Shown: positions 53,632-62,087 of the stretch, in pieces
Position numbering within the stretch: position 1 is the stretch's first letter
Layout: each line of letters opens with the position of its first letter
Translations under genes and position numbers: made by a program
The notes under the pieces: generated by a model
The model's database searches: none
Seen by the model: only the letters and a program-made list of their open reading frames with translations
Told to the model about the DNA's origin: nothing
Assembly: GCA_964596125.1 (NCBI GenBank)
Contig: CAZQRP010000008.1
Location: 1-64,000 of the forward strand
Origin: CAZQRP01 sp964596125
Lineage (GTDB): Bacteria; Chloroflexota; Dehalococcoidia; GIF9; UBA5629
DNA length: 64,000 nt
Reading direction: 5' to 3'

Positions 53632-55308
53632 TTACCACCGTGACCTGTTTACCCATAACGTAAGTATGCCAAGAACAACTGCGGCTAAGATTAACACCAG
53701 AATAACCGAGGTCAAGATAACAACTCGTTTTGGCATTGAAAGTATTTCGAATTCGGAAACATCAGACCAGGGACTTTCATTGCCCATAGTATCTACAGCT
53801 TTTATTCTCCAGCTATAATGGCCTTTGTCTAAAGCGTTATTTTCAGACAAGATATACCTTGAATCATTCGGAATCTCTCTCTCAAAAACGGGGGATGAAA
53901 AATCATCGTCAAGCGCAATTTGAATAATATAACGTTCGGCAGTAAGCTCGGTAGTCCCGGACCAGTTAAAAATAACGGGAGATGACCTGAGGATATCAGG
54001 GTTGGAACCTTTCAGATAGTCGATAACGCCTATCAGATATTTAGCAGTTCCAATGAATACATCACCAATTGAATTAAAAATTATAAACTCTGCTCCTTGC
54101 ATAGGGGACAATAATTGCGGTGCTACAAGTCCCATATTTTCAGTAATAAAACCGGCTTGGGATGAATTACCAGCATTACCAACAGCGTTTATCGTATGCT
54201 CTTTACCCTTGGTTTGTGGAATGACGAAACTGGTGTTGAAACTACCGGTCTCATTCGTGGTTACCGTCCCAAGTGGTATCGTTTCATCAAAACTGATGTT
54301 TATGGTCTCGTTTCCGGCAAAACCTGTTCCGGTTATGTCTGCCTGATTACCCGCATTACCTGATGCAGGTTGCACTTCTAGATGGGGAAACACCTCGAAG
54401 TCCGTATCCGGTAGAATTCCTTTTGGAGTAAAACTGCTGCCATAGACGCCGATTACGTGATGTCCTTGAGCGCTGGCCGGAACGTAAACAGTATCTCTAA
54501 CACTGCCGTCATGCCTCTTACTGCCATCTATCATTAGACTACCGTCTTGCTCTGCATATGTATTACACTGTATTATCACGTCATCCCAGGTTACTGTAAT
54601 GCCATCTTCGCCGGAGCGAAATCCCCAACCGTTAATAATGATTTGCGTGCCAACCGGTCCGGAGAGGGGCTTGACCGTAATCCACGGAGTTACTATAAAC
54701 TCAATTTTACCGATTTCGGCAGCGGTCGTAGTGCCGCTAAAGGAGCTGATAGAATGTTTGCCTCTGGTGGCATTGGGGATTGTGAAATCGGTATGCCACG
54801 AACCGAGCGAATTAGCCTCGATGGTTAAGCCAGGTTGAACATTGCCGTCCCAGGTTATTTTAATGTCTTCATCAAAGCTCTTAAAACCGGTACCGGTGAT
54901 TGTAACCGGAGACCATTCTTTACCTATGTGCGGGAAAATCTTTATCTGGGGGAGCACGGTGAAATCTACAGATCCGCTGCTGCTGTCCCAATTACTGTCA
55001 TCGGTAATGCTGATGACATGCTTACCTTTACCAGCGGTGGGAATGGTCAGGTTATAATTAAAGTTGCCAGTTTCAGAGATAGTTATATCACTGGCCACTA
55101 TTTTACCGTCCCAGTAAATAGTAGCATGATGACCGATGAAGTTATTACCGCTAACTACGACAGTTGATCCTACAGTTCCGGAGTCAGGATTTAATGATAG
55201 ATTGGCAGCATGGACAATACCGGGGAGCAATAACAATGGTAGTAAGGGGAGAAGGATGGTGATTAAAGCTAATATCTTGAATACACTTAGATAGCGCATT
55301 AATTTCAT
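53632..55308 (-). CDS. Cell-surface protein with IPT/TIG-like repeats and C-terminal anchor
   Basis: 558 residues. A signal peptide (LALITILLPLLPLLLLPGIV, then HAAN) is followed by four IPT/TIG-like beta domains. Each begins with a PxSGxxGxxxxIxGxGF pattern (for example LNPDSGTVGSTVVVSGNNF, KPLSGPVGTQIIINGWGF, VQPASGNAGNQADITGTGF) and contains a TWDG/YWDG turn. A fibronectin-III-like domain follows (RYIIQIALDDDFSSPVFERE, then HYSWRIKAVDTMGNESPWS). A single membrane helix, VVILTSVILVLILAAVVLGI, and a short basic tail NRSRW anchor it. It is a surface adhesin or cell-envelope protein with no enzymatic motif. It lies next to the tRNA-Asp gene. Confidence 0.82.
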   Translation of the reverse strand: MKLMRYLSVFKILALITILLPLLPLLLLPGIVHAANLSLNPDSGTVGSTVVVSGNNFIGHHATIYWDGKIVASDITISETGNFNYNLTIPTAGKGKHVISITDDSNWDSSSGSVDFTVLPQIKIFPHIGKEWSPVTITGTGFKSFDEDIKITWDGNVQPGLTIEANSLGSWHTDFTIPNATRGKHSISSFSGTTTAAEIGKIEFIVTPWITVKPLSGPVGTQIIINGWGFRSGEDGITVTWDDVIIQCNTYAEQDGSLMIDGSKRHDGSVRDTVYVPASAQGHHVIGVYGSSFTPKGILPDTDFEVFPHLEVQPASGNAGNQADITGTGFAGNETINISFDETIPLGTVTTNETGSFNTSFVIPQTKGKEHTINAVGNAGNSSQAGFITENMGLVAPQLLSPMQGAEFIIFNSIGDVFIGTAKYLIGVIDYLKGSNPDILRSSPVIFNWSGTTELTAERYIIQIALDDDFSSPVFEREIPNDSRYILSENNALDKGHYSWRIKAVDTMGNESPWSDVSEFEILSMPKRVVILTSVILVLILAAVVLGILTLWVNRSRW

Positions 55309-55398
55309 CTGATGTAATAATCCATTGAACGTTACGGTTGATTAATTTAGAAACCAACCGGACAAACTTGAAGTTGATCCAGGTAAATCATTACTATT

Positions 55399-55427
55399 TT
55401 TATAGCATAAAGTATCCGAACTGAAAA
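55399..55427 (-). promoter_or_regulatory. Promoter of the IPT-repeat gene
   Basis: The minus strand reads TTTTCA (55427-55422), 17 bases, TATAAA (55404-55399) with TGC before the -10. The leader would be ~84 bases. The -10 region, TTTATGCTATAA, is the same as that of gatC. Confidence 0.55.
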
Positions 55428-55554
55428 ATCAATGTAGCGAATTACTTTAATGCTTCGAATAGGCGGCTCATAACCATGGAGAGTGTCCCACCTCGCTTTA
55501 CAAGTACTGCAAATAATAAGTCGGTGATTGCCTGCGTGTGCGTTGGTGCTCAAT

Positions 55555-55583
55555 TTGACACGATGAGTAGGTATTGCTAGACT
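55555..55583 (+). promoter_or_regulatory. Promoter candidate of tRNA-Asp
   Basis: TTGACA (55555-55560), 17 bases, TAGACT (55578-55583) with TGC ahead of it, giving a 45-base leader. A second candidate, TTGACC ... TATAGA, lies much closer, about 10 bases before the tRNA. Confidence 0.42.
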
Positions 55584-55634
55584 TTTACCAGTTATACTTT
55601 ATTGACCGGGTGAGAGAGTTCTTGGTATAGACAT

Positions 55635-55711
55635 GGCCCCGTAGTGTAGTGGATTAACATGCCACCCTGTCACGGTGGAGATCGTGGGTTCGAATCCCAT
55701 CGGGGTCGCCA
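55635..55711 (+). tRNA. tRNA-Asp (GTC)
   Basis: A full cloverleaf with the anticodon stem CCACC/GGTGG and the loop CTGTCAC, anticodon GTC at 55669-55671. The acceptor GGCCCCG pairs with CGGGGTC, the T arm is GTGGGTTCGAATCCCAT, and CCA is encoded (55709-55711). It marks the border where base composition changes; tRNA 3' ends are frequent integration sites. Confidence 0.97.
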
Positions 55712-55725
55712 CTCCAAACTTTTTA

Positions 55726-55944
55726 TTGACACCAGAGCTTTATCCTGTCATCATCAATTTGCCTTTCAAGACTAATCACAAGCTATCGCCATCTACATGG
55801 CTAGAAATCATTGATCAATGTAAGTTCAAGAGCCTGCGTGCTTTAGCTAAAGAATATGGGGTATCCTATGAATCAGTGAGAAGGGCACTTCATAGAGCTA
55901 GGTTGACGATATCTGAATCACAAAGATACAAGTGCAAGAAGTGA
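55726..55944 (+). CDS. Short helix-turn-helix protein, likely remnant
   Basis: About 72 residues from a TTG at 55726; the longer frame starts inside the tRNA at 55675 and is not credible as a start. STWLEIIDQCKFKSLRALAK and EYGVSYESVRRALHRARL form a resolvase/recombinase-like helix-turn-helix. No catalytic domain follows, no ribosome site is seen and it begins 14 bases after the tRNA CCA. It looks like the cut-down remainder of a site-specific recombinase or a small mobile-element regulator. I could not identify the exact family. Confidence 0.45.
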   Translation: MTPELYPVIINLPFKTNHKLSPSTWLEIIDQCKFKSLRALAKEYGVSYESVRRALHRARLTISESQRYKCKK

Positions 55945-55981
55945 CGTGTAGTAAATTTTACTAACAAGCAGAAACCAAGAA

Positions 55982-56009
55982 TTTCAGTATAATATCAGTT
56001 ATACTGAAA
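55982..56009. terminator. Hairpin after the HTH remnant
   Basis: TTTCAGTATAA and TTATACTGAAA form an 11-base-pair perfect stem with a 6-base loop (TATCAG). A further perfect palindrome, TACGATATCGTA, is at 56015-56026. Both lie between the HTH remnant and the next, opposite-strand gene, and could also be recombination or regulator sites. Confidence 0.45.
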
Positions 56010-56090
56010 ATACATACGATATCGTAAATATGCTTCAAAGACTTTCATAGACCACTACGTATTCTAGAAAGGTCGTTGGTAATTTCGAGT

Positions 56091-56690
56091 CTATACTTCT
56101 CTCAATTGATAATCCCTGAAGATTAATTTCCACAGTGAAGCCTTTTCATATTTAGTTACTGTCCTTTGTTTTTCGACTTGAATAGGAACTTGGCGATATC
56201 TCGTGACTTCCTTAGTCTCCGTATCCCATTCTTTATAAACAACCAGGTTAAATCTATCCTCGTATTTTGCTGATAGAGATCCTTTGACCCGGAAATAATA
56301 GGTATCGGGCATCACAGGAAATTTAAATTGTCCTAACTGAGTGTATTCAGCACTTGAATATAAAACAAGGCCACGAGAATTACTGACCGTAAGTTTACCC
56401 TTAATAAATAGCTGATCCACATCCATATTTGAAGTGTCTTGGTCAATCAGCATAGCCATTATACCAGTAGAAAATTCACCAGTTAAATACCCTTTGGTGT
56501 TCACTGTTACAGGAACAATTGTTAGCATATGATAGTTGTTATTAAGGATCATCTGTTTCTTCGGCGATATTTTAAAAGTTACTACTTCTTTATAAGGCTC
56601 TTCTTTATACTCGGTTTCAGTATAGGTCTCATTAATTTCAACCGGCACTTTCCATAGCGGCAAACTAAAGACAACGGCAAGAATTACCAC
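56091..56690 (-). CDS. Uncharacterised exported protein with one N-terminal membrane helix
   Basis: 199 residues from a GTG start. A short hydrophobic stretch (VILAVVFSLPLW) is followed by a beta-rich extracytoplasmic domain (TVSNSRGLVLYSSAEYTQLG, PDTYYFRVKGSLSAKYEDRF) and a basic C-terminus (RYRQVPIQVEKQRTVTKYEK). In the same frame the residues before the GTG read KGLIIV, preceded by a TAG; an ordinary MKKGLII-type start seems to have been lost, so the 5' end may be damaged. No family name is recognised. It lies in the AT-rich post-tRNA segment. Confidence 0.55.
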   Translation of the reverse strand: MVILAVVFSLPLWKVPVEINETYTETEYKEEPYKEVVTFKISPKKQMILNNNYHMLTIVPVTVNTKGYLTGEFSTGIMAMLIDQDTSNMDVDQLFIKGKLTVSNSRGLVLYSSAEYTQLGQFKFPVMPDTYYFRVKGSLSAKYEDRFNLVVYKEWDTETKEVTRYRQVPIQVEKQRTVTKYEKASLWKLIFRDYQLREV

Positions 56691-56825
56691 AACTATAATT
56701 AAGCCTTTTGAACGCTATTGGAAATCTGGTTACTAAAAATATCCATCCTATAGATGGCGTTATCAGAACTGTAACCTGCCTGTCAATCCGCATCTCCTAG
56801 CAATAGTTATAAGACTGAGATCAAT

Positions 56826-57011
56826 TTAACTCTTCCCAATCCTGAACATCTTGGTCCCACAATTAGGACACACACCCTGCGTAGCCGGCTTCCCATTCTT
56901 CATGGTAATAGCTTTGGCATCCTTCATCTCCCTTCTCTTAGCTCCTCTATGCAAGGATGCAGAAAAGAAGTGGAATATATAGATATATTTAAATAGACTG
57001 CTTTTTTGCAT
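56826..57011 (-). CDS. DUF5679-like zinc-ribbon protein with damaged N-terminus
   Basis: The C-terminal half, MKDAKAITMKNGKPATQG with CPNCGTKMFRIGKS, is the conserved end of DUF5679-type mini zinc ribbons, which normally have a second C-x-x-C pair at the start. Here the preceding residues read SASLHRGAKRRE with no cysteine, after a low-complexity FKYIYIFHFF stretch. The first metal-binding pair is thus missing. This could be a frameshift, a fusion with foreign DNA or a degenerate copy. Function unknown. The remaining bases to the next gene (57012-57203) hold nothing I recognise. Confidence 0.45.
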   Translation of the reverse strand: MQKSSLFKYIYIFHFFSASLHRGAKRREMKDAKAITMKNGKPATQGVCPNCGTKMFRIGKS

Positions 57012-57203
57012 TTGTGCATCTTCTTAATCTCACTTAACCGATCATGACTTAATGCTTTCTTTCCAGATGTTCCGGAATCGCATGATAGCGGTTGCTTGTG
57101 CTCTTTTTTATTTCAAGTGGATTAGGGAAAACAGCCAATTAATCTACAGCTACTCTAATTTAATAAGTGGTATCCTTTGTTGGGGCAGGTCAACTATTTG
57201 GTG

Positions 57204-59090
57204 TTAAAAATGCATTTTTGCCTTTCTAATTGTAAGTAGGGTAATTACTACAAATAAAGATATACCTATTATCAACGCAATTTCATAACCTCCCATAAAG
57301 AAATATGCCAATAATCCCCCGAGAGAAGCAAAACAGATAATGGCTTCCAACTTACTTAGTTTGGTAAAAAGATAATTGAATGATATTGCACTAATTGTCA
57401 CAATAACTAATACAGCAGCAATTATTGATACTGAACCACCTAAAGGTCCTGTAGCTGATGTGAATTGACCTAGCAAAGCCGGTTCATAAACAAACATAAA
57501 TGGTATGACATAGCCAGGAGCAGCTATTCTAATTGCTTGAATAGCCGTTTTAAGAAAGCTACTGCCAGCTACCCTTGAAGCAATAAGGGGTGCTGGAGCC
57601 GTAGGTGGAGTTAAAAAACCAATCACGGCAAAGAATAGTGCAAAGAAGTGCGCTTGAATTATGCTTAAGCCCATTTTTGTTAATGTAGGACCTACTAACA
57701 ATGCTACTATAAGATATCCCCCAGATGTTGGTACTGCACAACCCAGAAGTAGTGACACAAACATTGTAAGAACTAAGATGACTAATAAGTTTCCTCCTGA
57801 CAATGTTTGTGTTACGCTGACAACCTTTGGTCCAAGGGCTGTTAGTGACATTACTGCAACAAATATACCTGATGTAGCCAACATCGTTGCAATTCCTGCC
57901 CCCATTTTTGCGCCTTTTGTGAGACCATCGACCAAAACCTTCATTGAAGGGCGGGTTTCCTTAGATATGAGACCTAAAAGTATAGCTGCTATTGTAGCCC
58001 ATGCGGCGGCATACATCGGAGAAAGATGTAGTGCTAACAATGTCACTATAATTGCAAATGGTATAATAAAAAGTGGTAGTCGACGGATTAATAACTTAAT
58101 ATCAGTATATTCTTTTGAAAGAGGTATTTTTTCTCTCTTAGCATATATGTATATTGAAATTGCAGCATTAAAATAATATAGCAATGCGGGGATAATTGCA
58201 GCTAGACATATATTATAATAGGGAATTCCTGTAAGGGACATCATTATAAATGCTGCTGTCCCCATTACTGGAGGCAAAAGGAGCCCACCACTGGAGGCGA
58301 CCGCCTCAACTGCACCAGCAAATTCCGGTGAAAAGCCGCTTTTTTTCATTAAGGGTATAGTGAATGTTCCTGTGAGCAGAACATTGGCTGATGCGCCTCC
58401 AGTAATACTACCTACCAAAGCACTTGAAACTACCGCCGTCTGAGCTGGACCCCCATACAATTTTTGGCCTATTAGTGTACCTAATAAAGAAAAGAACTCG
58501 GAAGCTTTCGTGATCTGTAAGATAGCACCAAATAAAACAAAAAGAAAGACAACGTTGGATGAAATATATAGGAGATTGCTATAGATACCCGTGCTCATAT
58601 TAACTGAAAACCAGGATATTGCTCTACTAAACGAAATTAATGGGTGGCGTAGCGGTATAGGTAACATATGGCCGAACAAAGTATAAGCTATAAAAATCAA
58701 GGCAAATATAGGCAATGCCACACCAGAGGATCTCCTACAGGTATCAAGCACTACAACTACTAAAATAATTCCTATTAAAAGATCGAAGGTATTTGGAAGT
58801 CCAGCCCGCAGTTCCAGAGCTGCTGCATTTTTATAGACATAACTCACGGAAATTAGGGCCATGATTAACAGCACAGATACAATAACTATATTTTGCCTCT
58901 GCCTCTTCTCGGTTGCGTCCTGTAGTGCTGGCAAGAGAACTAATAGTAAAGCGAATGTAAGGTGAGTATTAATATGTAATATCGGTTCAAGTGGCGATAA
59001 AATCACCCCAATGATTTGATAAACTACCATACACAAGGCTATGAAAGGTATGATATTATTAAGAATCATCCTAAATTGAATGTGCTTCAT
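57204..59090 (-). CDS. TRAP transporter fused permease (TAXI type)
   Basis: 628 residues with about 15-17 membrane helices. The small (DctQ-like) and large (DctM-like) subunits are fused, as in TAXI-TRAP systems. The DctM half is recognisable in TGGASANVLLTGTFTIPLMK, GGLLLPPVMGTAAFIMMSL and LGCAVPTSGGYLIVALLVG, followed by FLTPPTAPAPLIASR. It uses a Na+ or H+ gradient to import the substrate delivered by the binding lipoprotein encoded upstream. Last gene of the operon; the 111 bases between binding-protein and permease genes hold a long hairpin. The substrate is unknown. Confidence 0.93.
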   Translation of the reverse strand: MKHIQFRMILNNIIPFIALCMVVYQIIGVILSPLEPILHINTHLTFALLLVLLPALQDATEKRQRQNIVIVSVLLIMALISVSYVYKNAAALELRAGLPNTFDLLIGIILVVVVLDTCRRSSGVALPIFALIFIAYTLFGHMLPIPLRHPLISFSRAISWFSVNMSTGIYSNLLYISSNVVFLFVLFGAILQITKASEFFSLLGTLIGQKLYGGPAQTAVVSSALVGSITGGASANVLLTGTFTIPLMKKSGFSPEFAGAVEAVASSGGLLLPPVMGTAAFIMMSLTGIPYYNICLAAIIPALLYYFNAAISIYIYAKREKIPLSKEYTDIKLLIRRLPLFIIPFAIIVTLLALHLSPMYAAAWATIAAILLGLISKETRPSMKVLVDGLTKGAKMGAGIATMLATSGIFVAVMSLTALGPKVVSVTQTLSGGNLLVILVLTMFVSLLLGCAVPTSGGYLIVALLVGPTLTKMGLSIIQAHFFALFFAVIGFLTPPTAPAPLIASRVAGSSFLKTAIQAIRIAAPGYVIPFMFVYEPALLGQFTSATGPLGGSVSIIAAVLVIVTISAISFNYLFTKLSKLEAIICFASLGGLLAYFFMGGYEIALIIGISLFVVITLLTIRKAKMHF

Positions 59091-59138
59091 TTTGTAAACA
59101 GTACAGTAATATAAGATTAGTATTTGGAATATTCATCT

Positions 59139-59178
59139 TTAATCTTTTTGCAGGGAAACTTCCCTGCAAAAAGATTAA
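59139..59178 (-). repeat. Perfect long hairpin between binding-protein and permease genes
   Basis: A 19-base-pair stem (arms 59139-59157 and 59160-59178) with a two-base centre. Five T residues lie in the 5' arm and none follow the stem, so it is not an intrinsic terminator on either strand. The likely job is to protect the mRNA end of the binding-protein gene and lower permease output, as known for malE-malF. Confidence 0.65.
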
Positions 59179-59201
59179 GTATATTTATTTATTATACAAT
59201 C

Positions 59202-60236
59202 CTATTTTACATATCCCCGTTCTTTATAGTATTTCCAAGCACCGGGATGTACATTATCTTTTGTCATCATGGGAGCATTAGCAATAAACTTCCCGTTCAT
59301 TGCCCCACCAGCGAGTATAGGTATATATTCACCAAATAACTTGGAGTTTTCGTCTATCAGCTTGACTAATTCATATACAACCTTGTCATCAACTTCTTGA
59401 CCACAAACAAGCAGACTAGCCGTAGATATGTGACCAACATCGGCAGGTGGTATATTTGTTCCTACTGATCCCTTACGTAATACAAAATGCCCATGCAAAT
59501 AAGGAGTAGCTGCATTAACTTTGTCAACATCCTCTTTGCTAATGTTAATCCAGTAGGTTGTTTTTGCGCTCACAATTTCCTGAGCATAAGAGCTAATTTG
59601 AACTGCATCTGTTCCCCAGTTAACATTAGTACAGAGAGCCGCATCTATCATCCCAGTAATAAGACCATCTTTGAGAGCACCTGTTTGGAGCCCGACAATA
59701 TCGCACTTTTCTAAAATACCCCAGCCGTCCTTCAATAAAGCATCACTAGCAATACGGAAGCCATGTCCCTGGGAACGGGTCCCCAATTTCTTACCAATCA
59801 AATCGCTAGGTGTCTTTAATTGCGAATTATAAGTAACAAATGTGTGAGCTATATCTTCATCCTGTAATATGATCTTGACCCCTTCAAATTTTTTAGGGTA
59901 AGGCTCCATTCCTCTCAGTGCATAAGCCAAGCCGGGAGGAGACATACTCCAGAGTATTTTTTGTTTGGCGTCTGCAGCTGCAGTATCCCAAAGCTGTATC
60001 CTTTCTAAGTCTGTAGTACCTTCTGCATGCGAAATTCTAAGCCAAGGATGTTGTTTATTTGCAATATCTGCCAAGGCTGCCATAATAGCATAGTTTGTAG
60101 TCCGGGATTGTGAAGAAAATAGGTCAAGATTGATTAATTCATGTTCTCCTGGTGCTGCTCCTTGAGCACAAGCAGTTAATATCGACAACCAAAATAATAC
60201 CAAGAACACTATTATAAATAACTTATTTTTTCTCAT
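59202..60236 (-). CDS. TAXI family TRAP solute-binding lipoprotein
   Basis: 344 residues from ATG 60236, which has GGGGGAAA just ahead; an upstream ATG adds 18 residues before the signal peptide and is rejected. Lipoprotein signal: MRKNKLFIIVFLVLF, then LTAC with the acylated Cys at ~22. TAXI features include TNYAIMAALADIANKQHPWL, LQDEDIAHTFVTYNSQLKTP, LIGKKLGTRSQGHGFRIASD and LITGMIDAALCTNVNWGTDA. It captures an organic acid outside the membrane for the fused permease. The ligand cannot be read from sequence; the decarboxylase upstream suggests an aromatic or unsaturated acid. Confidence 0.93.
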   Translation of the reverse strand: MRKNKLFIIVFLVLFWLSILTACAQGAAPGEHELINLDLFSSQSRTTNYAIMAALADIANKQHPWLRISHAEGTTDLERIQLWDTAAADAKQKILWSMSPPGLAYALRGMEPYPKKFEGVKIILQDEDIAHTFVTYNSQLKTPSDLIGKKLGTRSQGHGFRIASDALLKDGWGILEKCDIVGLQTGALKDGLITGMIDAALCTNVNWGTDAVQISSYAQEIVSAKTTYWINISKEDVDKVNAATPYLHGHFVLRKGSVGTNIPPADVGHISTASLLVCGQEVDDKVVYELVKLIDENSKLFGEYIPILAGGAMNGKFIANAPMMTKDNVHPGAWKYYKERGYVK

Positions 60237-60357
60237 CTTTTCCCCCTTTTTTTTAATAATGAATATGATCATAATAAGTCCATGGCACACCTCCCAATGA
60301 GCTGCAATTTTGACAACTTACCTATACGCGAGAATTAGAGATTAGGTGTTCCAGTAA

Positions 60358-61782
60358 CTAAATCGTTTTGAACCATTTTCGCCTGACTTCATTAATATAA
60401 TTCGACTCATATTCAATCACTTTAGGGAATTCACTTATCCACTCATATGGCTTACAAGCATCAATAATTGCCCTAGAATTGAAAAAGGCGGGTGCAGGCT
60501 TCCTAATTGTGGGATCCAGTGGAGTGCTCCAAGTTCTACGAATAATATCTATATCCTTTTCAGGATCTGATCTAGTACACAGTGCCCATACAACCTCATC
60601 AATATTAGACGGATCAATATCCTCATCAACAACTACTACATATCTCCCATGAAAAGCGCCAATAAGGCTACCTTGAGAAGCTGCAATTGCTGCCTGTTTA
60701 GCATGTCCAGCATATCGTTGCTTTATTGAAATAATTATCAATAGTTGTCCAGCCATCTTGCTCACCCAAACACCTTTAATATCAGGAACTCCACATCTTA
60801 ACAAGTCATTGTGAAGTAGAGCACTCCAGACTAGTGATCGATAATAATCAGATTCGCTGGGGGGTCGCCCTGGAGGACAGCCAAGTATTATAGGATTGTT
60901 TCGATAATAAATTCGCTCAACTTCAATTATGGGTGTAGGTCGCTCACCACTAGCATAATAACCAGTCCATTCTCCAAATGGTCCCTCCATTTTTGCTTTG
61001 TCAGGTGGACACCATCCAACTAGTACGATTTCACTATTCACCGGTATTAACAAACCTGTTAATTCTTCTTTAATTACCTTAACTGATTCCCCACTGATAG
61101 CACCTATTATTTTATATTCCATTCCTGAAGCAACAGGTGAACCTGCAATCCTAAAAATTAGTGGATGTGACCCTATTGCTACCGCCACAGGGCAACGTTC
61201 GCCTCTATTATGGTATTTCTCATAATGTACCCTACCATGATGACCTGGCGATATATAAAGGGCGCACGTATTGCTATCGTGAATCATAATCCTATACGTA
61301 CCTAAATTTGTCTCTTTCGTGTCTGGATCCGTTGTAATAACAACATCACCTGTACCTATGTATCTTCCTCCATCTAACTCGTGCCACTTTGGTACAGGAA
61401 ACTTAAAAAGATCTACCTCTTTATCAGTTACACAATTTTCAAGTATTGGGCCGCTCTCCACAAAATGTGGTTGGAATTTATCTGCAATATTTTCCCAATA
61501 TGGAAGCTTTTCTCGAAGAAAATCTACTGATTCCAAATTTGAATATTCATGTGGAATAGCCATAGTGAGCTTAGTTCTACTAGGTGTTGATGTTGAACAT
61601 GTTAATACTTTAAAGCCACTTGGATAACTTTTAATATTGTCAAAAAGAAGCGCTGGATGGCCTTCCGTTTTCCAATTAATTGCAGTAACACAACCAATCT
61701 CCAAATTCCAATCCGCTCCATTTATTTTTCTAAGTTCATTTAATTTTTCAACCTCTTTAAGCCAAACACGCAAGTCTAGCAT
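60358..61782 (-). CDS. UbiD-family decarboxylase
   Basis: 474 residues from ATG 61782, with a strong GGAGG 4 bases ahead. UbiD enzymes use prenylated FMN to add or remove CO2 on aromatic or alpha,beta-unsaturated acids. Seen are ETNLGTYRIMIHDSNTCALY (the conserved arginine region), SPGHHGRVHYEKYHNRGERC, CPVAVAIGSHPLIFRIAGS, KMEGPFGEWTGYYA and NPIILGCPPGRPPSESD. Where many UbiD proteins read EIVLEG, this one reads SEIVLVGWCPP, so an acidic residue is Val. No ubiX is in the window; the cofactor must come from elsewhere. It sits between ferredoxin and transporter genes, so it probably acts on the imported acid or its product. Confidence 0.92.
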   Translation of the reverse strand: MLDLRVWLKEVEKLNELRKINGADWNLEIGCVTAINWKTEGHPALLFDNIKSYPSGFKVLTCSTSTPSRTKLTMAIPHEYSNLESVDFLREKLPYWENIADKFQPHFVESGPILENCVTDKEVDLFKFPVPKWHELDGGRYIGTGDVVITTDPDTKETNLGTYRIMIHDSNTCALYISPGHHGRVHYEKYHNRGERCPVAVAIGSHPLIFRIAGSPVASGMEYKIIGAISGESVKVIKEELTGLLIPVNSEIVLVGWCPPDKAKMEGPFGEWTGYYASGERPTPIIEVERIYYRNNPIILGCPPGRPPSESDYYRSLVWSALLHNDLLRCGVPDIKGVWVSKMAGQLLIIISIKQRYAGHAKQAAIAASQGSLIGAFHGRYVVVVDEDIDPSNIDEVVWALCTRSDPEKDIDIIRRTWSTPLDPTIRKPAPAFFNSRAIIDACKPYEWISEFPKVIEYESNYINEVRRKWFKTI

Positions 61783-61858
61783 GCTACCTCCTTTTTTAAA
61801 CAATTGGATTATTTTTTATATAAAAAGTAAAGACATCTTGATAGCTAAATTAAAATCT

Positions 61859-62077
61859 TTAATATGGTAATATCAATACTCTCGCTGTCAGTGGGGATAC
61901 GGATATAGCATTTGTTGGACAGTTATTAGCGCACTGAAAGCAGACTACACAATCTTCAGAATATGCTATATAAGCTTTTTGTTCACCATGATCAAATCTA
62001 ATTGCGTCCATGGGGCAATCATCGTAGCACATTTGGCAGCCGTTACATAGATCTTTGTCAATTCGCTCTATAACCAC
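61859..62077 (-). CDS. Two-cluster 4Fe-4S ferredoxin
   Basis: About 72 residues from a GTG at 62077; a longer GTG start at 62095 overlaps the upstream gene by 8 bases and is possible. Two C-x2-C-x2-C-x3-C-P motifs are present: CNGCQMCYDDCPMDAIRF (the first, ~11-28) and CVVCFQCANNCPTNAISVSP (the second). The fold resembles the AprB core and bacterial ferredoxins. It directly follows the FrdA-like gene, so it should carry electrons to or from that flavoprotein. The tail TARVLILPY is short and hydrophobic. Confidence 0.9.
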   Translation of the reverse strand: MVIERIDKDLCNGCQMCYDDCPMDAIRFDHGEQKAYIAYSEDCVVCFQCANNCPTNAISVSPLTARVLILPY

Positions 62078-62087
62078 TAGAATCCTA

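Larger units (their letters stand above)
55309..55634. other. Intergenic region between IPT gene and tRNA-Asp
   Basis: 326 bases holding two divergent promoters (entries at 55399-55427 and 55555-55583). A minus-strand open frame of 68 codons (55347-55553) contains a CSTC pair, but no family is recognised and it overlaps the promoter, so it is not called as a gene. Confidence 0.5.

Noticed and set aside
55347..55553. 68-codon minus-strand open frame with a C-x-x-C pair
   Set aside because: Only one cysteine pair, no family recognised, and it overlaps the promoter of the IPT gene.
57661..58176. 171-codon plus-strand open frame inside the TRAP permease
   Set aside because: It is antisense to a clear membrane-transport gene; its Pro/Ala/Thr-rich sequence mirrors the hydrophobic codons of the real gene.
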